A stretch of 47,719 nt of DNA from Sphingobium algorifonticola (lineage in GTDB: Bacteria; Pseudomonadota; Alphaproteobacteria; Sphingomonadales; Sphingomonadaceae), in NCBI RefSeq assembly GCF_004005485.1, contig NZ_RZUL01000010.1, forward strand, positions 1-47,719, written 5' to 3'. A program made the position numbers and the translations under genes. Below the pieces are notes generated by a model. It made no database searches. It was not told the origin of the DNA and saw only the letters and a list, made by a program, of their open reading frames with translations. Positions within the stretch are counted from its first letter, which is position 1; each line of letters starts with the position of its first letter. Below, in pieces: positions 26,001 through 35,546 of the stretch.

Positions 26001-26789
26001 TCACCAGGCCATGGTTCCGCCATCAACGGCGAGATCGGTGCCGGTAATCCACGCAGCGTCATCCGAGGCGAGAAAGGCGGCAGCAGCGGCAACATCGTCG
26101 GGCGTCCCGAACCTATCGAGCATGATCTTGGAAAGCATGGCTCCTGCCCATGTGACATCAGCAAGCAGGGCTTCAGACTGGTTGGTGCGGACGAGGCCGG
26201 GTGACACCGAATTGACGCGAATCCCGTGTGGCGCACCTTCCATCGCCAGATGCCGGGTCATGCCGAGCACGCCCGCCTTTGCAGTCGAATGGGCCAACCC
26301 CGGAACCACGGCATAGCAAATCGAGGCAGAAACCGACGCAGTGTTTACGATGGCACCGGACCGCTGAGCGACGAAATGCGGCCAAACGCACTTGGTGAGA
26401 TGGAACAGGATTTCGAGTTCATCGCGGATCGTCCGAGAGAACAGGTCGTGATCCATTGCGTCGAACCACGCGAAATGGGCCATCGCGGCATTGTTGTAGA
26501 GTACGTCGATCCTCCCGAAGCGGGCAAGCGCGAGATCAACCAGTGCCTGCGCATCGTCGGGTTCAGTGAGGTCACACGGATGCAGCGAGTCGATGATGCC
26601 ACCAATCTCTTCCACCGCCTTGACCGTCGCCGCTGCGGCATCGGACTGCAAGTCGCAGCCGACCACCGCTGCACCTTCGGCAGCGAAGCGGAGGCAGGCG
26701 GCGCGCCCGATGCTGCCCCCACTGCCGGTAATGATGGCGACCTTTCCCCGCAGCCGATCGGCAAAGCCTGTCATGCGCGCCGTCGGCAT
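26001..26789 (-). CDS. SDR-family protein with catalytic Tyr replaced by His
   Basis: 262 residues; the start ATG at 26789 overlaps the receptor's stop (TGATG). The Rossmann motif TGSGGSIG (about 21-28), NNAA (99-102), Ser154, and the end WITGTDLAVDGGTMAW are typical. At the position of the catalytic YxxxK the protein reads H167-S-T-A-K171, encoded by CAT, so the proton-donating Tyr is missing while Lys and Ser remain. Either the enzyme uses an altered mechanism or it is a binding or subunit protein. A one-base sequencing or assembly change (TAT to CAT) would also explain it. Confidence 0.88.
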   Translation of the reverse strand: MPTARMTGFADRLRGKVAIITGSGGSIGRAACLRFAAEGAAVVGCDLQSDAAAATVKAVEEIGGIIDSLHPCDLTEPDDAQALVDLALARFGRIDVLYNNAAMAHFAWFDAMDHDLFSRTIRDELEILFHLTKCVWPHFVAQRSGAIVNTASVSASICYAVVPGLAHSTAKAGVLGMTRHLAMEGAPHGIRVNSVSPGLVRTNQSEALLADVTWAGAMLSKIMLDRFGTPDDVAAAAAFLASDDAAWITGTDLAVDGGTMAW

Positions 26790-29161
26790 CAATAGCGGTA
26801 GTTGAGCCGGACGTACCACGTACGTCGGTCGGCATAGGCACGTCCCGCATACTCCGGTACCGATCCGAAAAAACCTGTGACCCAATAGGTTTTGTCGAAC
26901 AGGTTTTCCACGCCGAGTGTTGCGGTGATCTTTTCGCTGCGCGTCAGATAGGTAATGCTTGCATTGGCGACTTCATACGACTCGACACGTTCTGAATCGA
27001 GGTTGGCGACGCCCAGCCCATTGAAATGATCTCCCACGCCATCCATTGCCGCATTGATCATGATACTGCCGACATCACGCAGGTCGAACGTGTAATTCGC
27101 ACCGGCACTGAAGCTGTAATCCGGAGTGGAGACTGGCTTCGCGTTCAAGCCCGGCGCGAAACCGGTGAAATCCGGGGCGAAGATCGGGTGACTCGAATCG
27201 GCGCGGATGTATTTCGCGTCGAGGAGACCCAGATTGACATAGAATTGCAAACCTGCAGTGGGCACCCAAGTGACTTCCGCTTCAAGCCCGTTAATCCGCT
27301 GGTCCGAAATGGCCACGGTCTGGGGCGAGATCAGGTCAGCATGATTGGTGAATTTGCTGGAAAAGGCTGTGACATTGGTGCGCAGTGTGCCATCGAACCA
27401 GTCAGCCTTAATTCCGGCCTCAAAGGTCTTGACCGTTTCAGGAGCCAGAAAGCGCGAAGCTGGCACCGGGTCGGTCGCGCGGTCACCCTCAAGATTGCCC
27501 GCCTTGTAGCCAGTCGTGTAAGTTGCATAAAGTAGAATGTTCCGGGTCGCCTGCCAGTTGACGCCGACACGTGGCGTAAACTTGCTAAAGTTCTCGCGTG
27601 GAAACACCGGGAAGCCGGGATAGCGGGTTTGATTGTCCTCAAAGAGTGAATCATAGCGGACTTTCTTCTTATCCCAGGTCTGCCGGAGTCCTCCGAGCAG
27701 GAATATATTGTCGATCACTTCCCAGGTTGCGTCGAGATACAAGGCGTAGCTTTTGGCGTCCTGGAATGTATCTTGATAGGAGCCGCCAAACCGCTCGGTG
27801 AAGCCGGGCTGGGTCACCGGCGAGAACTCGACCGGCACACCGATGGTGGAGCCATATTGCAGCTGCCCCCATTGGTTGCTGAAATAAAATGCACCGAGCG
27901 TGTAATTAAACCGGTCGCCAATCGACCCTGACAATTGCAATTCCTGCGTGAACTGGTCGTAATCCTCCCGCGATTCAACGGTACTGCCCAGAGTGATCCC
28001 GAAAATCGTCGATCGAGTAAAATCAGAGCCTAGCTGCGAAAGATATCGACCATCATAATGGCGAAAGCCCGTGATCGATTTTAATGTGCCGATGTCTGTC
28101 TCCGCAGAAGCCTTGAACACAGCGCCATAGCCGTCGAACCGGTGGCCCGGCTTGCGCTCAAACCCGCCGATGGCGGTCAGCGGCTCAAGCGCGCCACGAT
28201 TGACACCGTAGACTGGAGTGAACCTGACGGAGCCATTTTTGGACAGCAACTGTGCCAGCGAAGTCGGATCCGGCGGAGCAATCGGGGTCATAAGATTTGT
28301 GCCGTCATCCTGCTCGAAGAAATCCAGATTGAGCTCGAACTCCAGCGTGTCGCTGGGCTTGAAATAAGTAGCCAGACGGGCGCCGTAATGTAGCGTCTCA
28401 GAGATATCGTCGCGCAGCACACGGTTGGCTGCATCGACCTGCTTCATGAAGCCGTCATTCTGCGTGCGATATCCATCCAGCTTGATCGCCAGCCTGTCGG
28501 CGATAAGCGGAACGCTGATATTGCCCTTGACGTCGATGCGGTTGCGGCTGCCAAAGGTGACCGAGGCGGAGGCAGTAACGTCACGCAAGTCTGGCTTGCG
28601 AGGTACGAACTTGATTGCTCCGACCGTCGCATTACGTCCATAAAGTGTGCCCTGCGGACCGCGCAGCACTTCGACCCGTTCGAAATCAATCATGTCGACA
28701 TAAGCCGCAGCGGTGGATTGCAGATAGATGTCGTCAACAAACACCGCGACCGCATTTTCCGCATTCCAATTGTTATTGGCGCGCCCTGCTCCGCGCAGAT
28801 AAAATTGTGGTGCGGCGAATGACACCGTGTTTTTGGGTGCCTGGAAATTGGGTATAACCGACATGAGGTCCATAACGCTCTGCACGTCGCGCTGCTGCAA
28901 TTGTTCGCCGCCCAGTGCCGAGATAGCTATCGGTACGCTCTGCATGCTTTCGGACCGCTTGCGCGCAGTGACCACCAGGTCCACCACGCCGGTGTTTTCT
29001 ATCTGCTCTAAATTATCGCCGACGACCGCTTGCTGGGCATGAACAGGTACAGCGGACAAAGCTGAAGCGATCAGTGCGACGGTGCTGACCCGACATAGCG
29101 TAAGACGGAATGCGCGATCCACGCCACATTGCTGACGGTAACGGGTGTTGCTCGAGATCAT
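26789..29161 (-). CDS. TonB-dependent outer-membrane receptor
   Basis: 790 residues from the ATG at 29161, which has AGGGGAGGA in front; the frame to 29287 has no good start. An extended signal peptide covers about residues 1-44 (ending AVPVHAQQ). It is followed by DLVVTARKRSESMQSVPIAISA, a plug with RVEVLRGPQGTLYGRNATVGAI, and a barrel ending YVRLNYRY. It probably imports the aromatic substrate or a relative. It is cotranscribed with two SDRs and divergent from the luciferase-like oxygenase operon; the 280-bp gap holds the shared GAAAGATAGGTGGC motif. No TonB or ExbBD is adjacent. Confidence 0.92.
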   Translation of the reverse strand: MISSNTRYRQQCGVDRAFRLTLCRVSTVALIASALSAVPVHAQQAVVGDNLEQIENTGVVDLVVTARKRSESMQSVPIAISALGGEQLQQRDVQSVMDLMSVIPNFQAPKNTVSFAAPQFYLRGAGRANNNWNAENAVAVFVDDIYLQSTAAAYVDMIDFERVEVLRGPQGTLYGRNATVGAIKFVPRKPDLRDVTASASVTFGSRNRIDVKGNISVPLIADRLAIKLDGYRTQNDGFMKQVDAANRVLRDDISETLHYGARLATYFKPSDTLEFELNLDFFEQDDGTNLMTPIAPPDPTSLAQLLSKNGSVRFTPVYGVNRGALEPLTAIGGFERKPGHRFDGYGAVFKASAETDIGTLKSITGFRHYDGRYLSQLGSDFTRSTIFGITLGSTVESREDYDQFTQELQLSGSIGDRFNYTLGAFYFSNQWGQLQYGSTIGVPVEFSPVTQPGFTERFGGSYQDTFQDAKSYALYLDATWEVIDNIFLLGGLRQTWDKKKVRYDSLFEDNQTRYPGFPVFPRENFSKFTPRVGVNWQATRNILLYATYTTGYKAGNLEGDRATDPVPASRFLAPETVKTFEAGIKADWFDGTLRTNVTAFSSKFTNHADLISPQTVAISDQRINGLEAEVTWVPTAGLQFYVNLGLLDAKYIRADSSHPIFAPDFTGFAPGLNAKPVSTPDYSFSAGANYTFDLRDVGSIMINAAMDGVGDHFNGLGVANLDSERVESYEVANASITYLTRSEKITATLGVENLFDKTYWVTGFFGSVPEYAGRAYADRRTWYVRLNYRY

Positions 29162-29315
29162 CTTTATCCTCCCCTTTTTGTTGGTTCGCAGCCTCAATGC
29201 ACATGGCGGCTGGTTCAATCGCCTATCTTTTGGACGGGCAGAACGCGCAGGAGACGAAGCGGCACAGCGGCGAAAGGCCGCCGGCATCAGCGAACAGCCT
29301 TCTCAAAGATCAACC

Positions 29316-29329
29316 GAAAGATAGGTGGC
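29316..29329 (+). promoter_or_regulatory. Shared motif GAAAGATAGGTGGC (copy 1)
   Basis: Exact 14-bp match to 35547-35560. It lies in the divergent region of the TonB receptor (minus) and luciferase-like oxygenase (plus), 112 bp before the latter's start. Candidate binding site of a regulator of the second catabolic region. Confidence 0.5.
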
Positions 29330-29441
29330 GTGCCCTCTACGCTCTGCTTCACTGCAACTTCGAGTGGCAGGCGCACACGTTCTGGATGAGCGGAAGTGCG
29401 TGCGCGCTGCTTCAACGGATCACGTAAGGAGGGATATGCAC

Positions 29442-30671
29442 ATGGAAGTCGCCTTTTTCATTCCGCCGACCGTCGGATCACGCGAAGAACTGATGCAGGG
29501 CCTCGCTGGACGCAGGACCGACCTGTACCAGCGTATGCTGACTGACCTGACCGAGATCGCCCAATTCATGGACGAATATGGATATTTCGGCATGGGCTTT
29601 ACCGAACATCATCTCTCTGTTGAGGGTATGACCCTGTCCAACAGCCCTTCGATGCTGGGGTTGTATCTGGGTATGCAGACGCAGCATCTGAACTTCGGCG
29701 CGCTTGGTTATGTGTTGCCGGTGCATGATCCGCTGCGCGTGGCTGCAGAAGTCACCATGCTCGATCAAATGACACAAGGCCGCGCCTTCGCGGGCTTTGC
29801 CCGCGGCGTCCAGACACGCTGGATCAACACCATGGCGCAGCACCGGTACAGCCTTGCCGACAATATCACCGATCCCGTGCGCTATGACGATGACCGTCGT
29901 CGCCTGTTCTACGAGCATCTCGAGATCATCCTGAAGGCGTGGGACAATGATACATTTTCCCATAAGGGCGATTTCTGGACGATTCCGGCACCCAAGACGG
30001 CCTGGCCAGGCCAGCGTATGAGCCGCGAAATGGGCGGCCGCAGCCTTGATGCAGACGGCAATCTAGTGGAAATCGGCGTGGCTCCGGCTATGTATAACCG
30101 CAAGCGGCCGCTAATGTTCGAGCCCTTTTCGGTGAGCCATAAGTCGATCGAAACCGCCGCCGCCAATGGCCTCGTCCCAATAGGTATCATGTGCGATCCG
30201 CAGATTGTTTCCGAACAGATCGATGCCGCGCAGCGAGGCTGGGAAAAGGCCGGAGTTTACACCCGGCGCGGCGAGAAGCTGGGCTTTGCGCGCTACATGA
30301 TCGTCGGCGAAACGGATGAAGAGGCAATGGAATTTGCCGAGCTGGCTATGTTCGAGTGGACCTACTTCTTCGCTCAGTTCGGATTCAACGCCGTACTTGC
30401 GCGTCCAGGCGAAGACTGGAAGTCGATACCATCAACTATTTCGGAATTCATCCGCCGCGGCATCCTGTTCTGCGGCAGTCCTGACACGGTCAACCGTCAG
30501 CTGGAAGCAGCACTTCGAACCATGCCAGTCGAATATCTCTGGCTGTTCACGGCTAACGAACTGCTGCCACAGGCCAAAATGATGAAGCATCTGGATCTGA
30601 TGACCCGCAAGGTCCTGCCTAACTTCACCGACAGGATCGGTCCTAACATCCATCGCAAAGCGGCAGCCTGA
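29442..30671 (+). CDS. LLM-class (luciferase-like) flavin-dependent monooxygenase
   Basis: 409 residues from ATG 29442 (AGGAGG at 29427-29432; the ATG at 29436 is closer than normal to this site). A bacterial-luciferase TIM barrel is shown by YGYFGMGFTEHHLSVEGM near the N-terminus, LNFGALGYVLPVHDPLRVAAEVTMLDQMTQGRAFAGFARGVQ in the core, and a C-terminal GSPDTVNRQLEAAL. It is a two-component type oxygenase needing FMNH2 from a separate reductase, not evident here. As first gene of an operon with MhpC- and MhpB-like enzymes it occupies the place of the ring hydroxylase MhpA. A Baeyer-Villiger-type oxidation is the other option. Confidence 0.9.
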   Translation: MEVAFFIPPTVGSREELMQGLAGRRTDLYQRMLTDLTEIAQFMDEYGYFGMGFTEHHLSVEGMTLSNSPSMLGLYLGMQTQHLNFGALGYVLPVHDPLRVAAEVTMLDQMTQGRAFAGFARGVQTRWINTMAQHRYSLADNITDPVRYDDDRRRLFYEHLEIILKAWDNDTFSHKGDFWTIPAPKTAWPGQRMSREMGGRSLDADGNLVEIGVAPAMYNRKRPLMFEPFSVSHKSIETAAANGLVPIGIMCDPQIVSEQIDAAQRGWEKAGVYTRRGEKLGFARYMIVGETDEEAMEFAELAMFEWTYFFAQFGFNAVLARPGEDWKSIPSTISEFIRRGILFCGSPDTVNRQLEAALRTMPVEYLWLFTANELLPQAKMMKHLDLMTRKVLPNFTDRIGPNIHRKAAA

Positions 30672-30685
30672 GAGGAAACAAGCCG

Positions 30686-31561
30686 ATGACCTTTTTGAGC
30701 CTGTGGGGCGATGTCCATCGCTCGGCATTCGAACAGGGCTATCTGGATGCAGGCGGTGTACGCACACGCTTCATCCGCGCCGGAAGCCGGTCTGCTCCCA
30801 AGCTCGTCTTTCTGCACGGGACGGGCGGGCATGCGGAAGCGTTTCTGCGCAATCTCGATGCGCATGCCGCGCATTTCGATACGGTGCTGATCGACTATCT
30901 GGGCCATGGCTGGACTGAGAAGCCCGACGTTGCCTATGAAATGCCTGATTACTGCGCGCACCTCGCGGCGACCTTAGACGCGCTGGGTTTCGCCAGCGCT
31001 TCGATATGCGGGGAGTCGATGGGCGGCTGGATTGCTGCCTGGTTCGCGATCCATTATCCTGATCGGGTCGACAGGCTGGTGCTCAACACCATGGGCGGCG
31101 CGACTATGAACGCTCAGGTGATGCAGACCGTCTATGACAAGACATTGGCGGCGGTCGAGGACCCGGAGACTTTGACCAGGCCACGGCTCGAATGGCTGAT
31201 GGCCGATCCTTCGGTGGTCACCGACGATCTGGTTGCATGCCGCACCCGAATTTACGCGCAACCCGGCATGAAGGAGACGATGCGCAAAATTCTCTGCTTG
31301 CAGCAGGAAGAGCCGCGCCGCCGCAACCTTATGACACCCGAAAACATGGGACAGATCAAGGCTCCGACGCTGGTCATCTGGACCAGCAAGGACCCCACGG
31401 CATCGGTCGAGACCGGACGCGAGATCGCGAGCTGGATCCCCGGTTCAGCCTTTGCTGTAATGCAAAACTGCGGGCATTGGCCGCAATATGAAAAACCCGA
31501 AGAGTACAACCGGCTATCGCTCGACTTCCTGTTGCGAGATCGGATGGGAGCCGCAGCCTGA
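30686..31561 (+). CDS. Alpha/beta hydrolase, meta-cleavage-product hydrolase type (MhpC-like)
   Basis: 291 residues. Oxyanion-hole motif HGTGG (44-48), nucleophile Ser111 in CGESMGGW, acid residue in WTSKDPTA, His in NCGHWPQYEKPEEYN. This matches the C-C hydrolases that split 2-hydroxy-6-oxo-dienoates (MhpC, BphD) into 2-hydroxypentadienoate and an acid. Its stop overlaps the start of the MhpB-like dioxygenase by one base (TGATG), strongly supporting a shared pathway. mhpD-F-E, which process hydroxypentadienoate, are encoded about 10 kb downstream. Confidence 0.88.
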   Translation: MTFLSLWGDVHRSAFEQGYLDAGGVRTRFIRAGSRSAPKLVFLHGTGGHAEAFLRNLDAHAAHFDTVLIDYLGHGWTEKPDVAYEMPDYCAHLAATLDALGFASASICGESMGGWIAAWFAIHYPDRVDRLVLNTMGGATMNAQVMQTVYDKTLAAVEDPETLTRPRLEWLMADPSVVTDDLVACRTRIYAQPGMKETMRKILCLQQEEPRRRNLMTPENMGQIKAPTLVIWTSKDPTASVETGREIASWIPGSAFAVMQNCGHWPQYEKPEEYNRLSLDFLLRDRMGAAA

Positions 31562-32514
31562 TGTCAGCAGAGGGTATCTGCATGGGGCATGGCGGGCTCA
31601 TGAACTTTGGTGAACTACTCGCCCCTGATGAAGAGTGCGAGATTCGCGAGGAACTCGCACTTGCCCGGGCAGCGACAGCACGACTTCGCCCCGACATTGT
31701 TATCAAGTTCGGTAACGATCACAACAGCGGCTTTTCGCTCCGGCTGATGCCCGCGTTCCTGGTGGCTTTGCGAGCGCGGACCTTGGGTGATTTCGGCACA
31801 ACGGCGGCACCACTCGCAGTGGACGAACCGATCGCCCGGGCACTTGTCGAGCATCTTCACGCGTCCGGGATCGATGTAGCGACATCCTATGACGCGCTGT
31901 TTGACCACGGGATGGTCATGGCGCTCGACAAGCTGTTCGAGGATTCGGCAAGCGTTCCCGTCGTCCCGGTGTTCACCAATTGCGGCGGGGATCTGCGCCC
32001 GCCGCTCGGCCGTTCGCTGGCGCTGGGTCAGGCAATCGGCGCATTCTTCCGCGATCATTGTCCGCAAAAGAACGTGCTTTTCCTGGGATCGGGCGGACTG
32101 TCGCACGACCCCCCGCTGCCGATCTTCACCGCCTCGCCGCCCGAGGTGCAGCAGCGGATGATCGACGGCGTCGAATGGACCGCCGATTCATTGGCCGTCC
32201 GCACCGCTAATGTCATTGAGGCCGGTCGCGAGCATGGCCATGGTGCGGGTCCGTTGCAGCCGCTCAATCCGCAATGGGACAACTGGCTGATAGAGCGTTT
32301 TGCCGAAGGCGATCTCGCCACTGTCGCTGCACAGAGCGATGCGGACGTCATTCGGCTGGGGGGCCGCGGGGGTAGCGAAATCCGCAACTGGATAGCCGCA
32401 CTCGCCGCGCTTAAGGCCTATAGCGGTGGCGGCTACCGCACGGCGCACAGCTATTATCGGGCTTTGCCAAGCTGGATTACCGGCTTCGGCTTGATCCACG
32501 CCACCGCTCACTGA
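31561..32514 (+). CDS. Type II (LigB-family) extradiol dioxygenase, MhpB-like
   Basis: 317 residues, close to E. coli MhpB (314). It is alignable by eye along its length: FGNDHNSGF versus FAPDHYNGF, SYDALFDHGM versus SYCMQVDHGF, VLFLGSGGLSHDPPLP nearly identical to MhpB, LNPQWDN, and ALPSWITGFG. Conserved histidines at 10, 54, 116 and 182 correspond to the metal and acid/base residues. It would cleave a 2,3-dihydroxyphenyl-propionate-like or other alkyl catechol with Fe(II). Located between the MhpC-like hydrolase and an esterase. Confidence 0.93.
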   Translation: MSAEGICMGHGGLMNFGELLAPDEECEIREELALARAATARLRPDIVIKFGNDHNSGFSLRLMPAFLVALRARTLGDFGTTAAPLAVDEPIARALVEHLHASGIDVATSYDALFDHGMVMALDKLFEDSASVPVVPVFTNCGGDLRPPLGRSLALGQAIGAFFRDHCPQKNVLFLGSGGLSHDPPLPIFTASPPEVQQRMIDGVEWTADSLAVRTANVIEAGREHGHGAGPLQPLNPQWDNWLIERFAEGDLATVAAQSDADVIRLGGRGGSEIRNWIAALAALKAYSGGGYRTAHSYYRALPSWITGFGLIHATAH

Positions 32515-32534
32515 TCCAACTGGAACTGCCAACG

Positions 32535-33464
32535 ATGTATATTGATCCGGATGCAAAGCGGTTTCTCGACAGCCTGGCCGCCGGGCCGCCGCCGCCTGCC
32601 GACATTCAGGCGCAGCGCGCGGGATTCAGCGCCTTGTGGCGAAGCATGGCGCCCGTGCCGCCGACCGGGGTCACCATGACCTGCGCAATGGTGCCAGCAA
32701 GCGACCATGCAATAGAATGTTTGATCTACCGGCCAAGCGACACGGACGCCCCGCTGCCGGTGGTGATTTTTTACCATGGCGGCGGTGGCATCATGCTCTC
32801 CCCGGAAGATTTCGATGCGACCAACCGGATGCTTGCCCATGAAGTCGGGTGCATGGTTGTAGTGCCCCGCTATCGTCAAGCGCCCGAAAACCCGTTTCCC
32901 GCGCCGGTCGATGATTGCGTCGCAGTCTACGAATGGCTGATCGGCCATGCCAAGGAGTGGGGCGGCGACCCTGGGCTTGTCATCGTAAGCGGCGACAGCG
33001 CCGGCGGTTACCTGGCTGCCGCCGTGGCACAGGACGCGAAACGCAAAAGCTTGCCCATGCCTCTTGCCCAGGTACTGCTTTATCCGATGCTCGACATGGC
33101 AGGCATGGCGCCAAGCCGCTTCGACCGCGCCGCCTTCACCACCCACGATGCGCTGACAAGTACCGTCAGCCTGCATTTCGGCGACGCGGTGCTCGACCCC
33201 CGTGCTTCGCCGCTGCGTGAGCCTGACCTTGACGGATTGCCCCCGGCCATGATCATTGCTGTAGACACAGATCCGCTGTTCGACGAGGCGCGCGCTTATG
33301 CGACCCGACTGCGTACCGCCGGTGTGCCGACATCATTTTTCGTCTATGAGGGCCAAGTGCATGGCTTTTTCTCTTTTGGAGGCGCAATGCCCGAAGGCAA
33401 TCGCTGCGTGACTCATGTGGCCGGCTGGGTTGCACGAGCGTTCAGGATGGCTGCGGGCAAATAA
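32535..33464 (+). CDS. HSL-family alpha/beta hydrolase (carboxylesterase)
   Basis: 309 residues. Hormone-sensitive-lipase group: HGGG oxyanion motif (FYHGGGG, about residue 80), nucleophile in GDSAGG (about 155), acid residue in DTDPLFDEA and His in GQVHGFFSF. It would hydrolyse an ester or lactone, perhaps of the imported substrate. 20 bp after the dioxygenase; its TAATG stop/start overlap couples it to the flavin oxidase gene. The N-terminal cap is short. Confidence 0.9.
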   Translation: MYIDPDAKRFLDSLAAGPPPPADIQAQRAGFSALWRSMAPVPPTGVTMTCAMVPASDHAIECLIYRPSDTDAPLPVVIFYHGGGGIMLSPEDFDATNRMLAHEVGCMVVVPRYRQAPENPFPAPVDDCVAVYEWLIGHAKEWGGDPGLVIVSGDSAGGYLAAAVAQDAKRKSLPMPLAQVLLYPMLDMAGMAPSRFDRAAFTTHDALTSTVSLHFGDAVLDPRASPLREPDLDGLPPAMIIAVDTDPLFDEARAYATRLRTAGVPTSFFVYEGQVHGFFSFGGAMPEGNRCVTHVAGWVARAFRMAAGK

Positions 33465-34570
33465 TGACGGAACGTGTCGATTGCTTGGTAATTGGTGCGG
33501 GCGTTGTAGGTTTGGCCTGCGGCGCCGCGCTGGCTGAATCAGGCCGCGAGGTGCTGGTGCTTGAGCAGCACAGCTTGATCGGCAGCGAGACCAGCAGTCG
33601 CAATTCAGAAGTAATCCACGCGGGAATCTATTACCGGCCTGGCTCGCTCAAGGCCCGGCTTTGCAGAGAGGGCAAAAACCGGCTTTACGCCTATTGCGCA
33701 GACCGGGGTGTGGGGCACCAGCGGATTGGCAAGATCATCGTGGCGGCCAGTGAGGAGCAGGCTGTTCGCCTCAATGCAATCAACGAAAATGCCCGGGCGA
33801 ATGGCGTTAATGATCTGGCTTGGCTTGCCGCAGACGAACTGCGCGCTCTTGAACCAGAATTAGTGGGGGTCTCCGCACTCTTCTCTCCCTCCACCGGCAT
33901 TGTTGACAGCCACGGCCTGATGCTGGCGTTGGAAGGCGATTTGGCAACGCATGGCGGCATGGTCGTCTTAGGCGCCAAGGTTGAAGCCGGAACGGTTGGT
34001 TCGGATGGCATCACGCTGGCCATAGGCGGCGACGAGGCAATCGAACTGACTGCCGGAACGGTAATAAACTGCGCCGGGCTGCATGCCCCGGCTGTCGCAG
34101 CACGCATCGCAGGACTCGATAGCCGCCATGTGCCGACAGCGCATTTTGCCAAGGGGCACTATTACCAAATGAGCAGTCGTGCGCCATTTAGGCACTTGAT
34201 CTATCCCGTACCAGAGGATGGCGGACTGGGCATCCACCTGACGCTGGATCTCGGCGGCCAGGCCAAGTTCGGCCCCGACGTTCGCTGGGTGCACGATGTC
34301 GACTATGCGTTCGACGACAGTCGCTTTGATGAGTTCATCGCCGCGATCCGCACCTATTACCCGGCCATCGATCCGGAGCGCATCCAGCCCGATTACACCG
34401 GAATCCGCCCGAAGCTTGCGGGCCAGGGGGCTGCTGAGCAGGACTTCAGAATCGAAGGTCGGTCGGTGCATGGCGTCGCCGGCCTCATCAACCTCTTTGG
34501 CATCGAATCGCCCGGCCTTACTTCGGCGCTGGCAATCGCCGACTATGTCACTGAGTTGGTCAACCGTTGA
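33464..34570 (+). CDS. FAD-dependent oxidase/dehydrogenase, L-2-hydroxyglutarate oxidase (LhgO)-like
   Basis: 368 residues of the DAO/LhgO group. FAD-binding VIGAGVVGLACG at the N-terminus; the signature SSRNSEVIHAGIYYRPGSLKARLCREG is typical of LhgO-type enzymes. INCAGLHAP and the C-terminal FGIESPGLTSALAIADYV fit too. It oxidises a 2-hydroxy acid to a 2-oxo acid. In this operon the substrate may be a hydroxy-acid breakdown product rather than hydroxyglutarate. It ends the plus-strand operon and overlaps the converging SMP-30 gene by 11 bp. Confidence 0.9.
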   Translation: MTERVDCLVIGAGVVGLACGAALAESGREVLVLEQHSLIGSETSSRNSEVIHAGIYYRPGSLKARLCREGKNRLYAYCADRGVGHQRIGKIIVAASEEQAVRLNAINENARANGVNDLAWLAADELRALEPELVGVSALFSPSTGIVDSHGLMLALEGDLATHGGMVVLGAKVEAGTVGSDGITLAIGGDEAIELTAGTVINCAGLHAPAVAARIAGLDSRHVPTAHFAKGHYYQMSSRAPFRHLIYPVPEDGGLGIHLTLDLGGQAKFGPDVRWVHDVDYAFDDSRFDEFIAAIRTYYPAIDPERIQPDYTGIRPKLAGQGAAEQDFRIEGRSVHGVAGLINLFGIESPGLTSALAIADYVTELVNR

Positions 34571-35477
34571 AGGCCAGCCTCAACCCCGGGCGCGCCCAGC
34601 GCATTGCTATTAGATGGCCGACGCCCGACAGAGTTAGATAAGCGGTCTGCATGTCAGGCCCGCCGAAGGCAATGTTGGTGGTGACGGGGTCACCTGTTTC
34701 GACGAACTCAACTGTCTCGCCCTCGGGTGAAATAACCCGGATGCCGCCGGTGGCCAGAGCCGCCACACAGATATTGCCGCCAGCCTCGACCGCCAGGGAG
34801 TCATAAAGCTCGAAGCCGCCTGCTCCGTAAAGTAATGCTTCGGCATTCAGGAGGCCCTGCGGCACCAATGCCATCCCCGGCTGAGGCACGGCGTAGCGCC
34901 AGATACGACCCGACATTGTCTCGCTGACATAAAGCGTCGCACCATCGGGAGACATGCCTATACCATTGGGATGGCTGCGCGGATAAACCTGCTCGGAAAT
35001 GAAAGACCCATCGCAGAGGGCATAGTAGACCGCACCGACATCCTCTGTTCGGGCATAGCGTTTGCCGTTGTCGGTAAACCAAAAGCCGCCGTGCGCGTCA
35101 AAAACGATGTCATTCGGGCCCTTGAGCCGTTCCCCGTTGCAATGCGTGTATAGCGTCTCAACCACACCGGTAGCCAGATCGACCCGTTGGATGCTGCCTC
35201 CCGCATAATCCGCGGGCGTTAGGCCGGGGAGAAGCGCACCATTTACGTCATGCCATTCGAAGCCGCCATTGTTGCAGACGTACACCTTGCCGTCCGGGCC
35301 GATAGCGGCGCCGTTCGGGCCACCACCTGTTTCGGCGACAATCTCCACGTTGCCGTCTCGCGTGAGGCGGCTGAGTGTGCCCCGCGCGATCTCGACGAAC
35401 AGCACACTACCGTCCGCCATGGGGATCGGACCCTCAGGAAACTTGAGTCCGGTTGCCAGCACTTCGAACCTGCCCAT
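34560..35477 (-). CDS. SMP-30/gluconolactonase-family lactonase
   Basis: 305 residues from the ATG at 35477 (GGAGAG before it); the frame to 35504 adds nine. Six-bladed beta-propeller with the family's metal residues: Glu in LKFPEGP, Asn in LKGPNDIVFDAHGGFWFTD, and Asp in GMSPDGATLYVSE. Opens lactones. No signal peptide. It is divergent from the SDR-OYE-SnoaL unit; the 134-bp gap holds copy 2 of the GAAAGATAGGTGGC motif. It converges with the LhgO-like gene. Confidence 0.9.
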   Translation of the reverse strand: MGRFEVLATGLKFPEGPIPMADGSVLFVEIARGTLSRLTRDGNVEIVAETGGGPNGAAIGPDGKVYVCNNGGFEWHDVNGALLPGLTPADYAGGSIQRVDLATGVVETLYTHCNGERLKGPNDIVFDAHGGFWFTDNGKRYARTEDVGAVYYALCDGSFISEQVYPRSHPNGIGMSPDGATLYVSETMSGRIWRYAVPQPGMALVPQGLLNAEALLYGAGGFELYDSLAVEAGGNICVAALATGGIRVISPEGETVEFVETGDPVTTNIAFGGPDMQTAYLTLSGVGHLIAMRWARPGLRLAFNG

Positions 35478-35546
35478 CGCGCTCTCCTTACTGATCTTGT
35501 TCATCGTTGCCCAAAGTCGCGCGGCCTGTGTCGACAGCCACCCGCT

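Noticed and set aside
32508..33176. 222-codon minus-strand frame
   Set aside because: Antisense to the HSL-type esterase; no recognisable protein.
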